NCBI GenBank assembly: GCA_037447655.1
Contig: JBBHKE010001755.1
Location: 1 to 64,000, forward strand
Reading direction: 5' to 3'
Origin: Zygnema cylindricum
Lineage: Eukaryota; Streptophyta; Zygnematophyceae; Zygnematales; Zygnemataceae
Length of the DNA: 64,000 nucleotides
The translations under genes were made by a program, and so were the position numbers. The notes beneath the pieces were generated by a model. It did no database searches, was not told where the DNA came from, and was given only the letters and a program-made list of their open reading frames with translations. This document shows, piece after piece, positions 1 through 11,300 of the stretch. Numbering within the stretch: position 1 is the stretch's first letter; every line of letters starts with the position of its first letter.

Positions 1-1145
1 CTGACTGATTAAATCTCTTTATGGTTTGAAACAGGTGCCCTGATAGTTGAGTAAGAAGCTTGATGAGTGTTTTACCGGTCTAGGATACATCCAGATCAGC
101 TCAGGTCACTCAATCTATGTTTTTGAAGATGAGAAAGGTGTTATTTTATTGCAATTTATGTTTATGAATTGCTTGTTTTAAGTAAATCAAAGGACAAAAT
201 TAATAAGCTGAACACGGATCTTAACGGGAGATTTGAGATTAACGATATAGGGGAGGCAAGATATATTTTGGGAATTCAAATAGAAAGAGACCGAGAAAAA
301 AAAATTATAGGACTAACTTAGAAAGAAGCAATAAGGAACATGTTGGAAAAGTTTCAGATGGATAAGGCCAATAGTTGTACAACTCTAATGAAGTTGAACA
401 AGGCAAGTGAGGGGAGTGTGGAAGAAGGAGTCACAATCTTAGACGAGGAATTAAGTCCTGAAGAATACAAGTTCATGCAGACTATTCCTTACAGGCAAAT
501 AATGGGAAGCCTAATCTATTTTATGAATTGTACCCGGCCGAATTTAGCTGCAGCTGTAAGAGTGTTGAGTAGAAGTCTAAATGCTCTCACTAAGAGAGAT
601 TGGGAGACAACTAAGAGAGTCCTTAGATATTTGATAGGAACTAGGGATCTATGGTTCCATTTGGGTGGGGGGAATATTGACATCACTACTTGGAGTGATG
701 CCAGTTATGGTGATGCTCCGATGAGGAGAAGTACTTCTAGATATGTATCGTATGTGGGTGATAGGGTTTGTTGCTGGAGTAGCAAACAGCAAAAGGTTAT
801 TGCTCAGTCCACCATAGAGGTTGAGTATATGGCCTCTTGCTCTGCTTTAAAAGATTTGATGTGGGTCAAGTTTTTGCTTGGTGAGCTTGGTCACCTTAAG
901 AGTGGTGTGCACAATTTTTTTTGTGATAATTAAGCAGCAATGAATATTGTTGCCAATCCTAACAATCCTTTAAAGCCAAACACATGAATATTAGACTGAG
1001 CTTTGTTAGAGAGAAGGTGTAAGACAAAATAATCAGTTTAGAGTACAAACCAGATAGCGAGATGGTAGCTAATATGATGACCAAACCTGTGCCTTCCCCT
1101 AAGCTAATTTTTTTGCAACGAGAAGTGTGGTCTTACATTGAAGAG
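1..1145 (+). pseudogene. Copia-type retrotransposon pol fragment (RT end plus RNase H), inactive
   Basis: The 3' part of a Ty1/Copia polyprotein. The RT motif SLYGLKQ is read at 14-34. The catalytic YVDD box is at about 151-165 but reads YVYE, so both catalytic aspartates are lost. The longest open stretch (340-933, 197 aa) covers the RT end (YRQIMGSLIYF) and RNase H, with TTWSDASYGD, a RRSTSRY segment (family RKSTSGY) and a degraded QSTIEVEYMA block (family SSTEAEY). Recognisable C-terminal codons continue past the stop at 931 to about 1145. In-frame stops at about 41-46, a frame change near 140 and the stop at 319 show it is dead. The 5' part lies outside the window. Assignment to Copia is secure; host lineage is not. 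Confidence 0.9.
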
Positions 1146-1154
1146 TGACTAGAA

Positions 1155-1290
1155 AACAAGGGGAGTGTAGAAACTAAAGGTTCTTTTTAGTTTTTTCTAG
1201 GTTTAAACTTGTAAAGAAAAAGTGCAGAAAAGAAGCACAGGCAGTCTGCTTCTAACTCCTCTCTTCAACTCCCACACTTGTCGCAGTCAC
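1155..1290 (+). repeat. Polypurine tract and start of Copia 3' LTR
   Basis: A purine run (aacaaggggag, 1155-1165) follows the RNase H end and is directly followed by TGTAGAAACT at 1166, as expected for the polypurine tract and the TG start of a 3' LTR. The far end of the LTR is not defined; a CA near 1288 is one candidate. No second LTR is in the window. Confidence 0.5.
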
Positions 1291-1654
1291 TTAAGGTTGG
1301 AGAGGGAAATAAAGACATGGCTGCCTTTGTTGTCCAAAGAGAGACAGGTAGCAGTTTGGTAGGCTTACCAAAAGGGAACTTGACGGACCCAAGATTTGAT
1401 CATGGTATTTGCCGTCCGTCAAGTTACCAGTAGCTGGTAGCTTTATCGTATCGCTTTGGCTATTTTCGGTCATCACCACGTCAAGTGACACGTGGCACAA
1501 CCGCATTGGCTTACGACATCTTTCGAGAATACGGGAACGAATCTGGATATGGCAGGCGTCAACATTTTGGCCATGTTGTACGATGGCCGTACAGAAAGTA
1601 CTTCGGCACCTCTACTTTTCTGTACAACATAGTTATCTGATTGGTGACGTACTC

Positions 1655-1965
1655 TAGTAGTTTAGGGTTTAGAGAGAGATTTAGGATTTAGAAAATTTGG
1701 TAGGTGAACCCCATTCTCCCAAAGACCTCCTGTACAAAAGGTCAACTTTGACCCTTCATAACTTACTGCTCAGGGGAGCAAATTCATAAATTATTTTTGC
1801 TATCCACTCAAGGGAGTCTTGTCTTCACATGGGTGAAATTGGTCAGAGTTTTTATTTGTCAATGTGGCAGTTATTCTTGTGGAAACTCAAAGTGGTTAGG
1901 GTTTTCCTAGGGGCTTTGAGTGAGTTGCCTACTCTGAGGACCAATGGAGGTCTAAGAGTTGCATA
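1655..1965. repeat. Dispersed repeat, diverged copy of 34730-35047
   Basis: Shares its order of landmarks with 34730-35047: a TTAGAAAATTTGGTAGGTG block, CATAACTTA about 90 bases later, and CCAATGGAGG near the end. Strongly diverged. No coding potential seen. A third, closer copy of the right half lies at 28473-28637. Confidence 0.5.
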
Positions 1966-4063
1966 GCTCGTAAAGTCGTAATCCTACGATTATTGCATTT
2001 CATAACCTCTCAAAAACATCATTCGTCACACTGGCTATCACCATCTTTTCCGAATCAAATCAACTCTGCTTGGCCACCTCTTCTACCTCCACTCATCCTC
2101 CTTTGCGATGCCCCCCAACCATAGTTTGCCTTGATATACAATTTTTTAAACATAGAACCACCTCAGCCTTACTTATACAGATTTACAGGAAAACACACAT
2201 AGACACAAATTCAAAAGAAAAATACATACAAGAGGATAAATAGATAGGCAAGCACAAACATGTAAATAGGCACGCCACGAACACCTCTTGTGACCTTTGT
2301 TTTACTCATGCAATTGGGCTTGGGACGAACAACCTTTAGAAACGTTTATTATATCCCACCTTTGGGCGCAATGCATCTATTTTTCCAAAGTGTCGTTTAT
2401 CGCCTTCACCATCTTAAAGAATAATCACATTTTTCATCCTTTGTCTTCCTTTCACAATGACCACCACTGTGACCCCCGTCTGGTAGGTTTGTTACAACCT
2501 CCCACCTTTTTAAAGAAACTATCATATCTCGTACCTTCCCAATGTGACACTTTTTGTTTTGAAGGTCTCACCCATTCCACCGGGGAGCACAAATAATTTT
2601 GTTTGTATCACTTTCATGAATCGGTGTAGAGTTCCATTTGACTTCTACTGGCATTGTTAGTTGACGATGGTACCAACGATACGACTAAGCACCTATCTCT
2701 TACGTTAAGACTTTCGATATAATATTTTACAACAAGAGAGGGAGCAAGTGGGGATGAGGTCTCACCTTTCTAAAAAATTTATTGACCACAATAATTGTGA
2801 ACCAAACTAATGCATATTGAAGCAACTAACCGATGATGAGTTTTGAATTTGATCAAAAGCGCCACATTTCGCTCAACCACGTGGTTCATTCTTGTTTGAC
2901 AGGGTATTCTAGTGAGTGGGTGCGAACCAAACCAATTTATTTTAACGTTCCCTAAATGATTCACATTTGCTTTACGTCTACATCCGGGGTTGTTTTAGCG
3001 ATCGCTTTTAAGGAACCATGCACAGTTTGTAACCAAACTAATGATTCTTGAGTAATCCATTCAACTGGTGGTCACATGTGGAGGAAGGTTATGGTGCCCA
3101 TGACTAGATGCGAGATTCAATTACAAGTGTTGACGATAAAGTTGGGTACAACGTAAAGGTTTTTCACGTAATCCCTCCACTCTCTAGAGTATTCTGGACT
3201 TGAAAGCCCTTAAGTTTACTTGGTTTTCCTCCACGGTCTTGGAAGGCTTAGGGTGAGTGGTCATGTTCGTTCACGTGGGAATTGCCAGGGGCATCGTTTG
3301 AGACCGAGTGACTTGTTATGACATTATTATGCTAATTCAAACCCATCGAACCAGGTTGTTCCATTTGTAATGGAGAATTTCGGATCTTTGGATATGTAAT
3401 TCGTCTACTTATTTCGCGGTTGTTCGCAAAAATGTTTTGAATCCACATGTTCAATGAGTCCTTTGATGTGTGCGTTAGCTGCTTTCTACCGCCAAAGTGT
3501 ATTTGTTGCCCTCCAACAAGCTTAAGTTGAGACCATCCATCGCTGAAACATGGTGGCAAACGACAAAAGAGGCCTTGCGTATCTTCCCCAATCGATTCGG
3601 TCTACAACCATGACATTCGCGGTTGTGGAACATAGTTTGTCAAGGTTATTCTTGTTGTGGCTATTCATTTTCAATAATTCTTGCTGAAAAACCAAAAATA
3701 ATATTAACAACATTATTTAAGTGAGTGGATTACAATTTGCCACGTCTCCTTGCACTAGATTGGTATTATATATATAAGTTTGCGTTAACATATGAATCCT
3801 CAACACAAAAAGTAAACTTTCAAAAACTATGTGGTAGGACCATGGAAGTACAAATCATGACCCCCACTAAAAAGAATTGATGACCAACAAAGGTAAAAAA
3901 CCAAAATAGTAAAGGACTAAAAACACAACAAAGGTTGTTTAAAAGCATAAAAAAAAAGCAAGTACATCAAAAGCCAACTGTTGAAACACCACAAACTACC
4001 TTAAACAATTTTAGCCTAAAAGCATGCCACACTAAAAATTAGACCTACGAATATCGTCTTTAT
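1966..4063. other. Gene-free stretch
   Basis: No reading frame here resembles a protein I recognise. A few short minus-strand frames between 2780 and 3710 read somewhat like decayed coding sequence but cannot be assigned. No tRNA or long tandem repeat is seen. Confidence 0.5.
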
Positions 4064-4520
4064 CATAGTTCAAAAGTAGGCGTTTTATCGTAGGTGTTTT
4101 GTCGGCGTCATCATCATAAGTAGTGTTATGGGCTTTTCATGTGAACGTCTTAAGTCGCTACTTTGATCAGCGACCGTCCGATCGTCCAAATGTGACGATA
4201 GTCCTATCGTAAGTTACGTTATAGGCTTTTCATGTGATCTTCTTAGATCGCTACTTTGATCAGCGACCGTCCGATCGTCCGAATCTGACGGATTAAATAA
4301 AAAGTCGCTTAAAACTCACAGAAAAATATTTTTTTGTCTGTTTTTTTTTCCAAGTTTAGACATGACGTTTAATTCTCTATCGATCCATGTGCAACTCAAC
4401 CCTGTTGCTATTTTATTTGATTTTGCGGCCAAATACAATATGGGTCTTAAGGGTATATTGTAATTTTTGCGTACAATATGCATATTGTATGGGTGTACTT
4501 TCACCTACTTTTGAACTATG
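4064..4520 (+). mobile_element. hAT-like MITE, copy 1 (457 bp)
   Basis: Bounded by inverted termini CATAGTTCAAAAGTAGG (4064-4080) and its reverse complement (4504-4520). Flanked by an imperfect 8-bp target duplication, gtctttat (4056-4063) and gtctatat (4521-4528), 7 of 8 matching. An internal segment is duplicated: the GCTACTTTGATCAGCGACCG block occurs near 4158 and again near 4251. No transposase is encoded. The 8-bp duplication fits the hAT superfamily; the terminus is not a textbook hAT end, so the superfamily call is inference. Confidence 0.8.
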
Positions 4521-4611
4521 GTCTATATGCCCGGGGTAGCGCGAGGATAAGTCATGCAGTCCTCGCCCATGAACGATAGGTAGTGTACTTAATTGCCTAG
4601 TCATTTTTTTT

Positions 4612-5575
4612 TGGGTGAACTTCCATTAGAGGAAAAATGGGGTTGTTTACTAGACGCCGTACGATTTCGTATAGATTCGTACCATTTTATTTTTTTTGTC
4701 AGACGAAACATGACGAAACATGTTTACTGGATGGCTCCAATTTTATAGGCGTAAATATCGACCGTTGGATTTCTCACTTTTTTAGATTCGCCAAGCATTC
4801 ACACACATCGTCCAGTTCGAAGAGACTCTCCTCGGCGAGGAGAGTTTCTTCAGACTGGTCGCATACCATTGGTACACGTGAAAAGTAAAAAAAAATCCAC
4901 CACGAACAGGCGACGAGAATCGAACACGTCGTACACGCCATGTGCCTTCCGCCACGGTGTATGAAGGTCGACCGAAATATCTTCGCACGCTCCTTTTGAC
5001 ATCCGCTGACCTTAAAAGTTTGCGGCATAGTTCAAAAGTAGGTGAAAGTAGGCCTATACAATATGCCTATTGTACGCAAAACATACAGTATGACCTTAAG
5101 ACCCATATTGTATTCGGACATATTCGGACCAATTAAAACATTCGGACCAAAAAAAATTCTTTACACCGTCAAATTTGGACAATCGGATGGTCGCTGATCA
5201 AAATAGCGACCTAAGAAGATCACATGAAAAGCCCATAACACAACTTACGATAAAGGCGTCGACCAAAGGCCTACCATAAAAACGCCTACTTTTGAACTAT
5301 GGTTTGCGGCGCCTTTTTGACATTCCGTTTCGAAATTTTGATTTTCAATATCAAAATTAAAATCTGGTAGCAAAATTTTCTTACGAACCATTAACTACCT
5401 CCGCCCGTACAAATATTATGTACAAATTTTCAGCTTGAAGAATATTTCTAGATTATAAGAATCTGAAAATTAATAATCGAGAAACGATGTCTACTGGCTT
5501 GACATAATGGGAGGCCGTGTCAGTAAACACTAGAAATAGACATATCCGCATGTTTACTGGGACCTCCTAATGGAC
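4612..5575. mobile_element. Older hAT-like element, interrupted by a MITE
   Basis: The left end reads gggtgaacttccattag (about 4612) and the right end contains ctaatggacaa (about 5560), diverged inverted termini. The interior (a GTTTACT-CCGTAC block near 4646, atgtgccttccgcca near 4939, ccgcccgtaca near 5401) matches, in the same order, the element at 21307-22014. It is split by the MITE at 5026-5301. No transposase frame remains. Confidence 0.6.
5026..5301 (-). mobile_element. hAT-like MITE, copy 2 (276 bp), nested insertion
   Basis: Has the same termini as copy 1 (CATAGTTCAAAAGTAGG at 5026; reverse complement ending 5301). Flanked by a perfect 8-bp direct repeat GTTTGCGG (5018-5025 and 5302-5309). 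The right end carries the reverse complement of copy 1's left subterminal region (cttttcatgtgat, tcgct-tttgatcagcgacc), so it lies in opposite orientation. It sits inside the older element 4612-5575. Confidence 0.88.
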
Positions 5576-5639
5576 AACAGGCCTTAGTTGGCATTGGTAA
5601 ATTATTGTGTAAGATTTGTCTTGTTGGTTTAGACAACTA

Positions 5640-6121
5640 CACCGCGAATCGCTATTAGCGTACATGACGCTAATTGGGGTTCCCTTTTTGGTGGATTCTC
5701 AAATAGAATAAAGTACGCTAAATGTTTTTTGCGTTATTTGAGGCACCAGCAATGCGGTTCATAACTGTAATTTAGTTCCTTTTTTAAATAGTGTGGTGTA
5801 CACGGACTGCCAGATATGTACTATTTCATACATTTTAAACTTAAAAGTACATAAAAATATAATAATATATAATTGCGTAAATATTTTCCGGCAAACAGAT
5901 GTAAAAAAAAAAAGCGATTGGCATACGAATTGAACAGTTTCGTACAAATACGTGTTTAGTGTAGACATATTATGGGCAAAAATTTTTACAAAGCAGTTTA
6001 CAAATTAGAGTACATGATAAATTAGTATCATGGTGTACCCGAAAAAACACAATTTACCGTAAAGTACGCTAATTGTTTCATTACGCTATCTATTTCATTA
6101 CGCTAATAGCGATTCACGGTG
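5640..6121. mobile_element. TA-flanked MITE (482 bp)
   Basis: Inverted termini CACCGYGAATCGCTATTAG (5640-5658 and reverse complement 6103-6121) differ at one base and are flanked by TA on both sides (5638-5639, 6122-6123), as in Tc1/mariner-type (Stowaway-like) MITEs. Each terminus contains the odd palindrome CGCTATTAGCG. No transposase is encoded. A diverged one-ended relative is visible near 32190. Confidence 0.75.
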
Positions 6122-6123
6122 TA

Positions 6124-8015
6124 TTCCCTGTTGACGCTTTTATGTTCTGTTGTTTTTTTGTTTTTTTTAGCACCTCCATACCCGGATGATTTTTCTATCA
6201 CAAGTTTTGCAATACAGGACTACAGTTCCTTTGTTGTAGCATACAGGATCTGTCAACTGTCGGTTTGTCGGTCTGTCCCCTATATGTTGTCGCGTTTTTG
6301 CGATTCCATTTTCTAGATACAGTTATTTTTCTTGTTTTGTTTTGAAATTGCCGCGAAAGCTCGAGTGTTTGACGCTGAGAGGATCAGTAAATTTGTCGTA
6401 TATGATTTCTTAAGATCTGATTTGCGGAAGTGTCGAATCACTTCACACAAAATGTTAAAATTAACTCCATAATTCTTTGACAGCTGTATGATTTATGTAC
6501 AGCTGTCAGGAGAATTTGCAGAAACTCCACTGCATGTACGGAATAGAAGTGCATGTATCTAGGTCGCGAGTGTGCGTTTTGTACACGTATTTAACTGTAC
6601 TGCCGAAAGAGCGCACAAAACGGTTACTCACCTGTATTTACGCACGAAACAGATTAAGTCGCCAGAACTCGTACTTTACTGCTATGCATTTAAGGGAACA
6701 TGGTTTGGCGTTTCCCGACGATTTCGGTACTTTTCAGTTCTTTGTCGCTTTATCGACAATTATACGATCGTTCAGAAAAGCTACACGACAGCAAAAATTT
6801 ATTATTCTCGGTCTTTTTTAAAATCTGCCCGAAAATGTCGACAGCTATTTTTTCGTACGTGACCGCGGACTTGTGTCGAATCCCCGACAAAGTAGGAGCC
6901 GTGAAAAAAAAAAGCCTCAGTTGCCGAGAAATCTCTCAACCTATATATAAATTCTAGCTTGAGTGGACAACGAGCATCCACGTCAGCAATTTTATTTTAG
7001 CTGCCCTTGACGGGTACCGGCTAAATATTTTATGTAGAAAGTAATTTTCGCTGCAAAAAAATGGAAAATATCACACAGCTGCCCGTAAATATTTTTTGTA
7101 CTCTTGACAAGCTGTCACCATCGATCCGTACTTTCATAGCATCATAGATCACGATTAATCCACGTGTGTGACGTCAATTAATTACGTCATCCCTCACTTT
7201 AATTAATATTTGTCCTGGTGCATTCCTTCGGAAATTTGGATTATAAAATAACGGACAGAAATAACGGACAGCGTTGACCTGAACCTTTTATTAGATCCGT
7301 AAAAGAGTCGTTTCCTTGTCGTTTCATTGGACGCGTGTCGACTTTACCAAACGAGCGCGACACCGACAAAAAAAATGTAATAAATGCGTTCTTTGTCAAC
7401 CTATAGGAATTTCCTTCCAGTATCTTGGAACTGTCGATTATCTCAAAACATTTAATCGCCGTACCGTACGCGCACCCCTATTCCCTACCCTGATTCCGAA
7501 TATATGATCTCTACCGTTATAATGTATTTCAACGGCCGAGATTCTCTAAAAACATTTCAGGTCAGTATTCCGTACCATCGATGTAGATCCCGAACAAAAG
7601 TACAAATCCATTAACTCCAGCATAAATATCTTGACCGTTCATTTATTAGCAGAGAAAAATTCCAACGCTGCCCGATTCCGTCAACGGTCAACTCTGAAAA
7701 CGTTCAACAAAGCTGGAAAAAAAAATAACGCCCGTCCATATTCCGTACCGATCGTACAAGTTTCTCGCCCCGATCCACACTCGATTTCACCGTAGATCTC
7801 ATCCGTACCCGCAACTATAATCTTAAGTGGGATGTAAAATTTCAGGCTCCGGCGGCAGGTTTCATTGCCACGTGTCTCCAAGAGAGAAGCGATTCCCCAA
7901 ATATTTAAACAGTGGTGCTCCGCCGTCAGATTCAAAAAATTCCCCTGGCGCCAACAAAACCAGGCGCCAACAATAGATTGGAGTCGAGGGGAAAAAGCCT
8001 GTCACTACTCACTTC
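6124..8015. other. Gene-free stretch upstream of the PAN gene
   Basis: Three short overlapping plus-strand frames (6495-6957) have no recognisable motif. The stretch holds no tRNA-like or tandem structure that I can see. Its 3' part may contain upstream control sequence for the gene at 8385, but no core promoter motif stands out. Confidence 0.4.
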
Positions 8016-8375
8016 TCTCTGTCGACCTCTCTCCCTCTATCCCTCCTTCCCTCCTCTCCCTCCTTCCCTCCTCCACCTCCCTCCTTCCCTCCTCCACCTC
8101 CCTCCGTCCCGCCCTCATCCCTCCCTCGTTTCCTCCCTCTCTTCATTCCCTCCTCCCCTCCTTGGGCGAGCCAATGGATGGAAGTCTAATAGAAATTGTC
8201 AAGTGAGAGAGAGAGAGAGAGTGAGAGAGAAAGAGAGATAGATAGATAGATAGATAGAAAGAGAGAGAGAGAGGGAGAGAGAAAGAGAGAGTGAGTGAGC
8301 GCGAGCAAGAGAGGGAGAGAGAGTTAGATAGATAGAGAGAGAGGGAGGTAGAGAGAGATAGAGAAAGAGTGAGAG
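8016..8375. repeat. Microsatellite tract upstream of the PAN gene
   Basis: A C/T-rich tract (ccctc and cctccac repeats, 8016-8165) is followed on the same strand by a G/A tract (GA, GATA and GGGAGA repeats, 8203-8375). The strand switch sits immediately before the ATG at 8385. The proline/serine-rich frames here are artefacts. Confidence 0.85.
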
Positions 8376-8384
8376 AGGGATATT

Positions 8385-11300
8385 ATGAGAGAGAGTGCGA
8401 AAATGCGGTTCTGTCTTCTTACCTTTTTTGTCTTTTACTTGTCTTGTTTCCTCCCTAGTACCTCCTCCTCCTCCTCCTTCTCCCCCCTCGCCTTCACAGG
8501 AGCGAGTGTCTACGATGTCACATATAATAGAATGGCGAATTTGGGGTACCGAATCGATTTAAATCGACAAACGATTATTGGAGACCCCATTGACACCAAA
8601 ACTGACCCAAAATCCACATATATTTCTTGTGCGGTTTCTCTCTCTGGGTCCACTTTTTTAGCCAGTTATAACCCCTTTATTGATGTGGTGAAATCGATAA
8701 ACCCCATTTCCACTATTGTTAATAAAATATCTATTCCTATTTATGGGGCTTTAGTCGACACTAATTCCAAGGGATCTTTGTTAATTATTGGAGACCCCAT
8801 TTCAAATGGAGGAGCTATTTTAAAAGAATCTTTTGAAGGAGGAAAAAGTATAATTGTGATAGGGAATAAAAAATGTACCGCGGTTTCTTTTTGTACCGAT
8901 AATGTCATTTTAACAAGTTGTTCCAAAAATGGGAATATTTCCCAAGTGTCTACCTTCTCCGTAAGTTACAAAAACGGAGTTATTTCAGTTCAGTTGACAG
9001 GGAGCATAGAAATCAGTTACAAGTCTATTCAGTTAAGCTGTTCTCCGGGAGTTTCTTCGGGGAGTTTAAATGGGTTTATAGGAAGTCTTTCCCCAAATGC
9101 CCATTTAGTTACTTATCCTTACCCTCTTATAAATAAAACTCTTTCGGTTACGGCTTTGTCGTTACCGACTGGAAATTCTTTCGCATTCGATGTTCCGTCG
9201 AAAAGAATTTTGGTTTGTAGTGGAACCCATTTTGAAAAAGATAAATTTAATTTGGTTGTTGACTATATCCAATATTCGGAAAAAAGCGGAGCGAAAAAAA
9301 GAATCCAACAAACTCCGTTTCGGACCGTCACGACTTCTCCAAATGGTGAGATAAAGATTGTCAATTTGAAGCGAGGGGGGAGAGGGAAAGGGAGAGGGAG
9401 AGGGAGAGGGAGAGGGAGAGGGAGAGGGAGAGGGAGAGAGAGGGGGAGAGGGTGGGGGAAGGGGAGCGAAGGGAAGAGTGGTTGGGGAAGAGAGTAACAC
9501 AGAGACAAATATGTTTGTGTGAGAGAGGGGGTGGCTATATGTGTGAGAGAGAGAGACAGAGAAAGGGACAGAGAGAGAAAGAGAGGGAGAGGGAGAGAGA
9601 GAGAATCCACCCCTTATTAACACCGTCGACCTACACTAAATCTGGTGTATCATATGGTTCTCTGTGTCCCTTTCTATGACTGGCAGGTGGACAAATCGTG
9701 GCGTACCAGTCTCCGCGGTACGCCTACGTGGCGGTTCCAGAGGGAATAATAGTGTTTCCTTTGCAGTCGATAGGAACAGCCGATATTATTCCTTTAGGGG
9801 CTTCGGCTTTCGGAGAATTCGAAGCAAATGTTCTTTGCGCCCAACCTTATCGACTTCCTCCTTCTCCTCCTCCCCCTCCTCCTCCCTCTCCTCCTCCTCG
9901 ACCTCCTCCTCCGTCACCTCCGCCACTTCCTCCTTCGCCTCCACCTCCTCCCGGTATGACTTTTCGCATTTTTTTTTTTTGTTGGTTTCAGTTTTTATGT
10001 GTTTTTCGACGACCTTTCTTAACTTTTTCTTCACTTTTCTCTTATTGTTTCATCCCTTTTCCTCTCTCTCCTTCTCCCATTCCCACTTCCTCTCCTCTCC
10101 CTCGCCCTTACCCTCTCCCTCGCCCTTACCCTCTCCCTCTCCCACTCTCTCTCCCTCTCCCGCTCCCACTCTCTCTCCCTCTCCCGCTCCCAATCCCTCT
10201 CCCTCGCCTTCTCCCTCTTTTTGTACCTTAATATGTTCTGACGTTTCTTCCTCTCCCTCTCCTCTCCTCTCCCTCTCCCTCTCCTCTTCCTCTCCCCCTC
10301 CCTCTCCTTTTCCTCTCACTCTCCTCTTCCTCTCCCTATCCCTCTCCTCCTCTCCCTCTCCCTCTCCGCTTCCTCTTCAGGACGCTGCGGCTCCGTCTAC
10401 CCCAACTTCTTTCACTTGAATGACATCAATTTGTGGCCCATCAACAACTCCTCTCTCGCTCCCTTCTCGCAGCCGCGAACTCCGGACAGCTGCTATACGT
10501 GGTGTGTACAAACTGCTGGATGTCGCGGCTTTTTGTATCGAAATAAAGGATGTTATATAAAAAGTAAGGTATTGGGTGTACCCAAAGTAACTCTTCCCGG
10601 AGAGAAGATTACTTCGTACGCATTATGTACGGAAATTCCTCCGCCGGGTCCGGCTCCTCTCTCGCATCCTCCTCCAAAATCTCCTCCGCCAAAGTCTCCT
10701 CCTCGCCCTCCTCCGAAGTCTCCTCCTCGCCCTCCTCCGAAGTCTCCTCCTCGCCCTCCTCCGAAGTCTCCTCCTCGCCCTCCTCCGAAGTCTCCTCCTC
10801 GCCCTCCTCCGAAGTCTCCTCCACGCCCTCCTCCAAAGTCTCCTCCTCGCCCTCCTCCAAAGTCTCCTCCTCGCCCTCCTCCGACGTCTCCTCCTCGCCC
10901 TCCTCCGAAGTCTCCTCCTCGCCCTCCTCCGAAGTCTCCTCCTCGCCCTCCTCCGAAGTCCCCCCCTCCTCGCCCTCCTTCAAAGTCTTCTCGTCGCCCT
11001 CCTCCTTCCCCCCCTCCTCGTCCTCCTCCAAGGTCTCCTCCTCGTCCTCCTCCTTCTCCCCCACCTCGTCCTCCTCCTCGTACTTCTCTTCGTCCTCCTC
11101 CTTCTCCTCCTCGACCTCCTCCAAAGTCTCCTCCTCATCCTCCCCTGCGATCTCCTCCTCCTCCTCCTCCTTCTACGCCGGCCATCCCTTCTCCACCCAG
11201 TTGTAAGCTCCCTCTCCCTCTCCCGATTACGCTCCCTCTCCCTTCTTCTCCCTCTCCCTCTCCTCTTCCTCTCCTCTCCCTTTCCCTCTCCCTCTCCCTC

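Noticed and set aside
4774-5028. Several 60-85 codon frames between 4.3 and 5.1 kb
   Set aside because: They lie inside MITE and hAT-like sequence, overlap on both strands and have no transposase motif.
10609-11124. Glu-rich minus-strand and Ser-rich plus-strand frames over the proline repeat
   Set aside because: They are shadows of the 24-bp coding repeat. The spliced SPPRPPPK frame joins two cysteine modules with matching phases; the others have no splice context.
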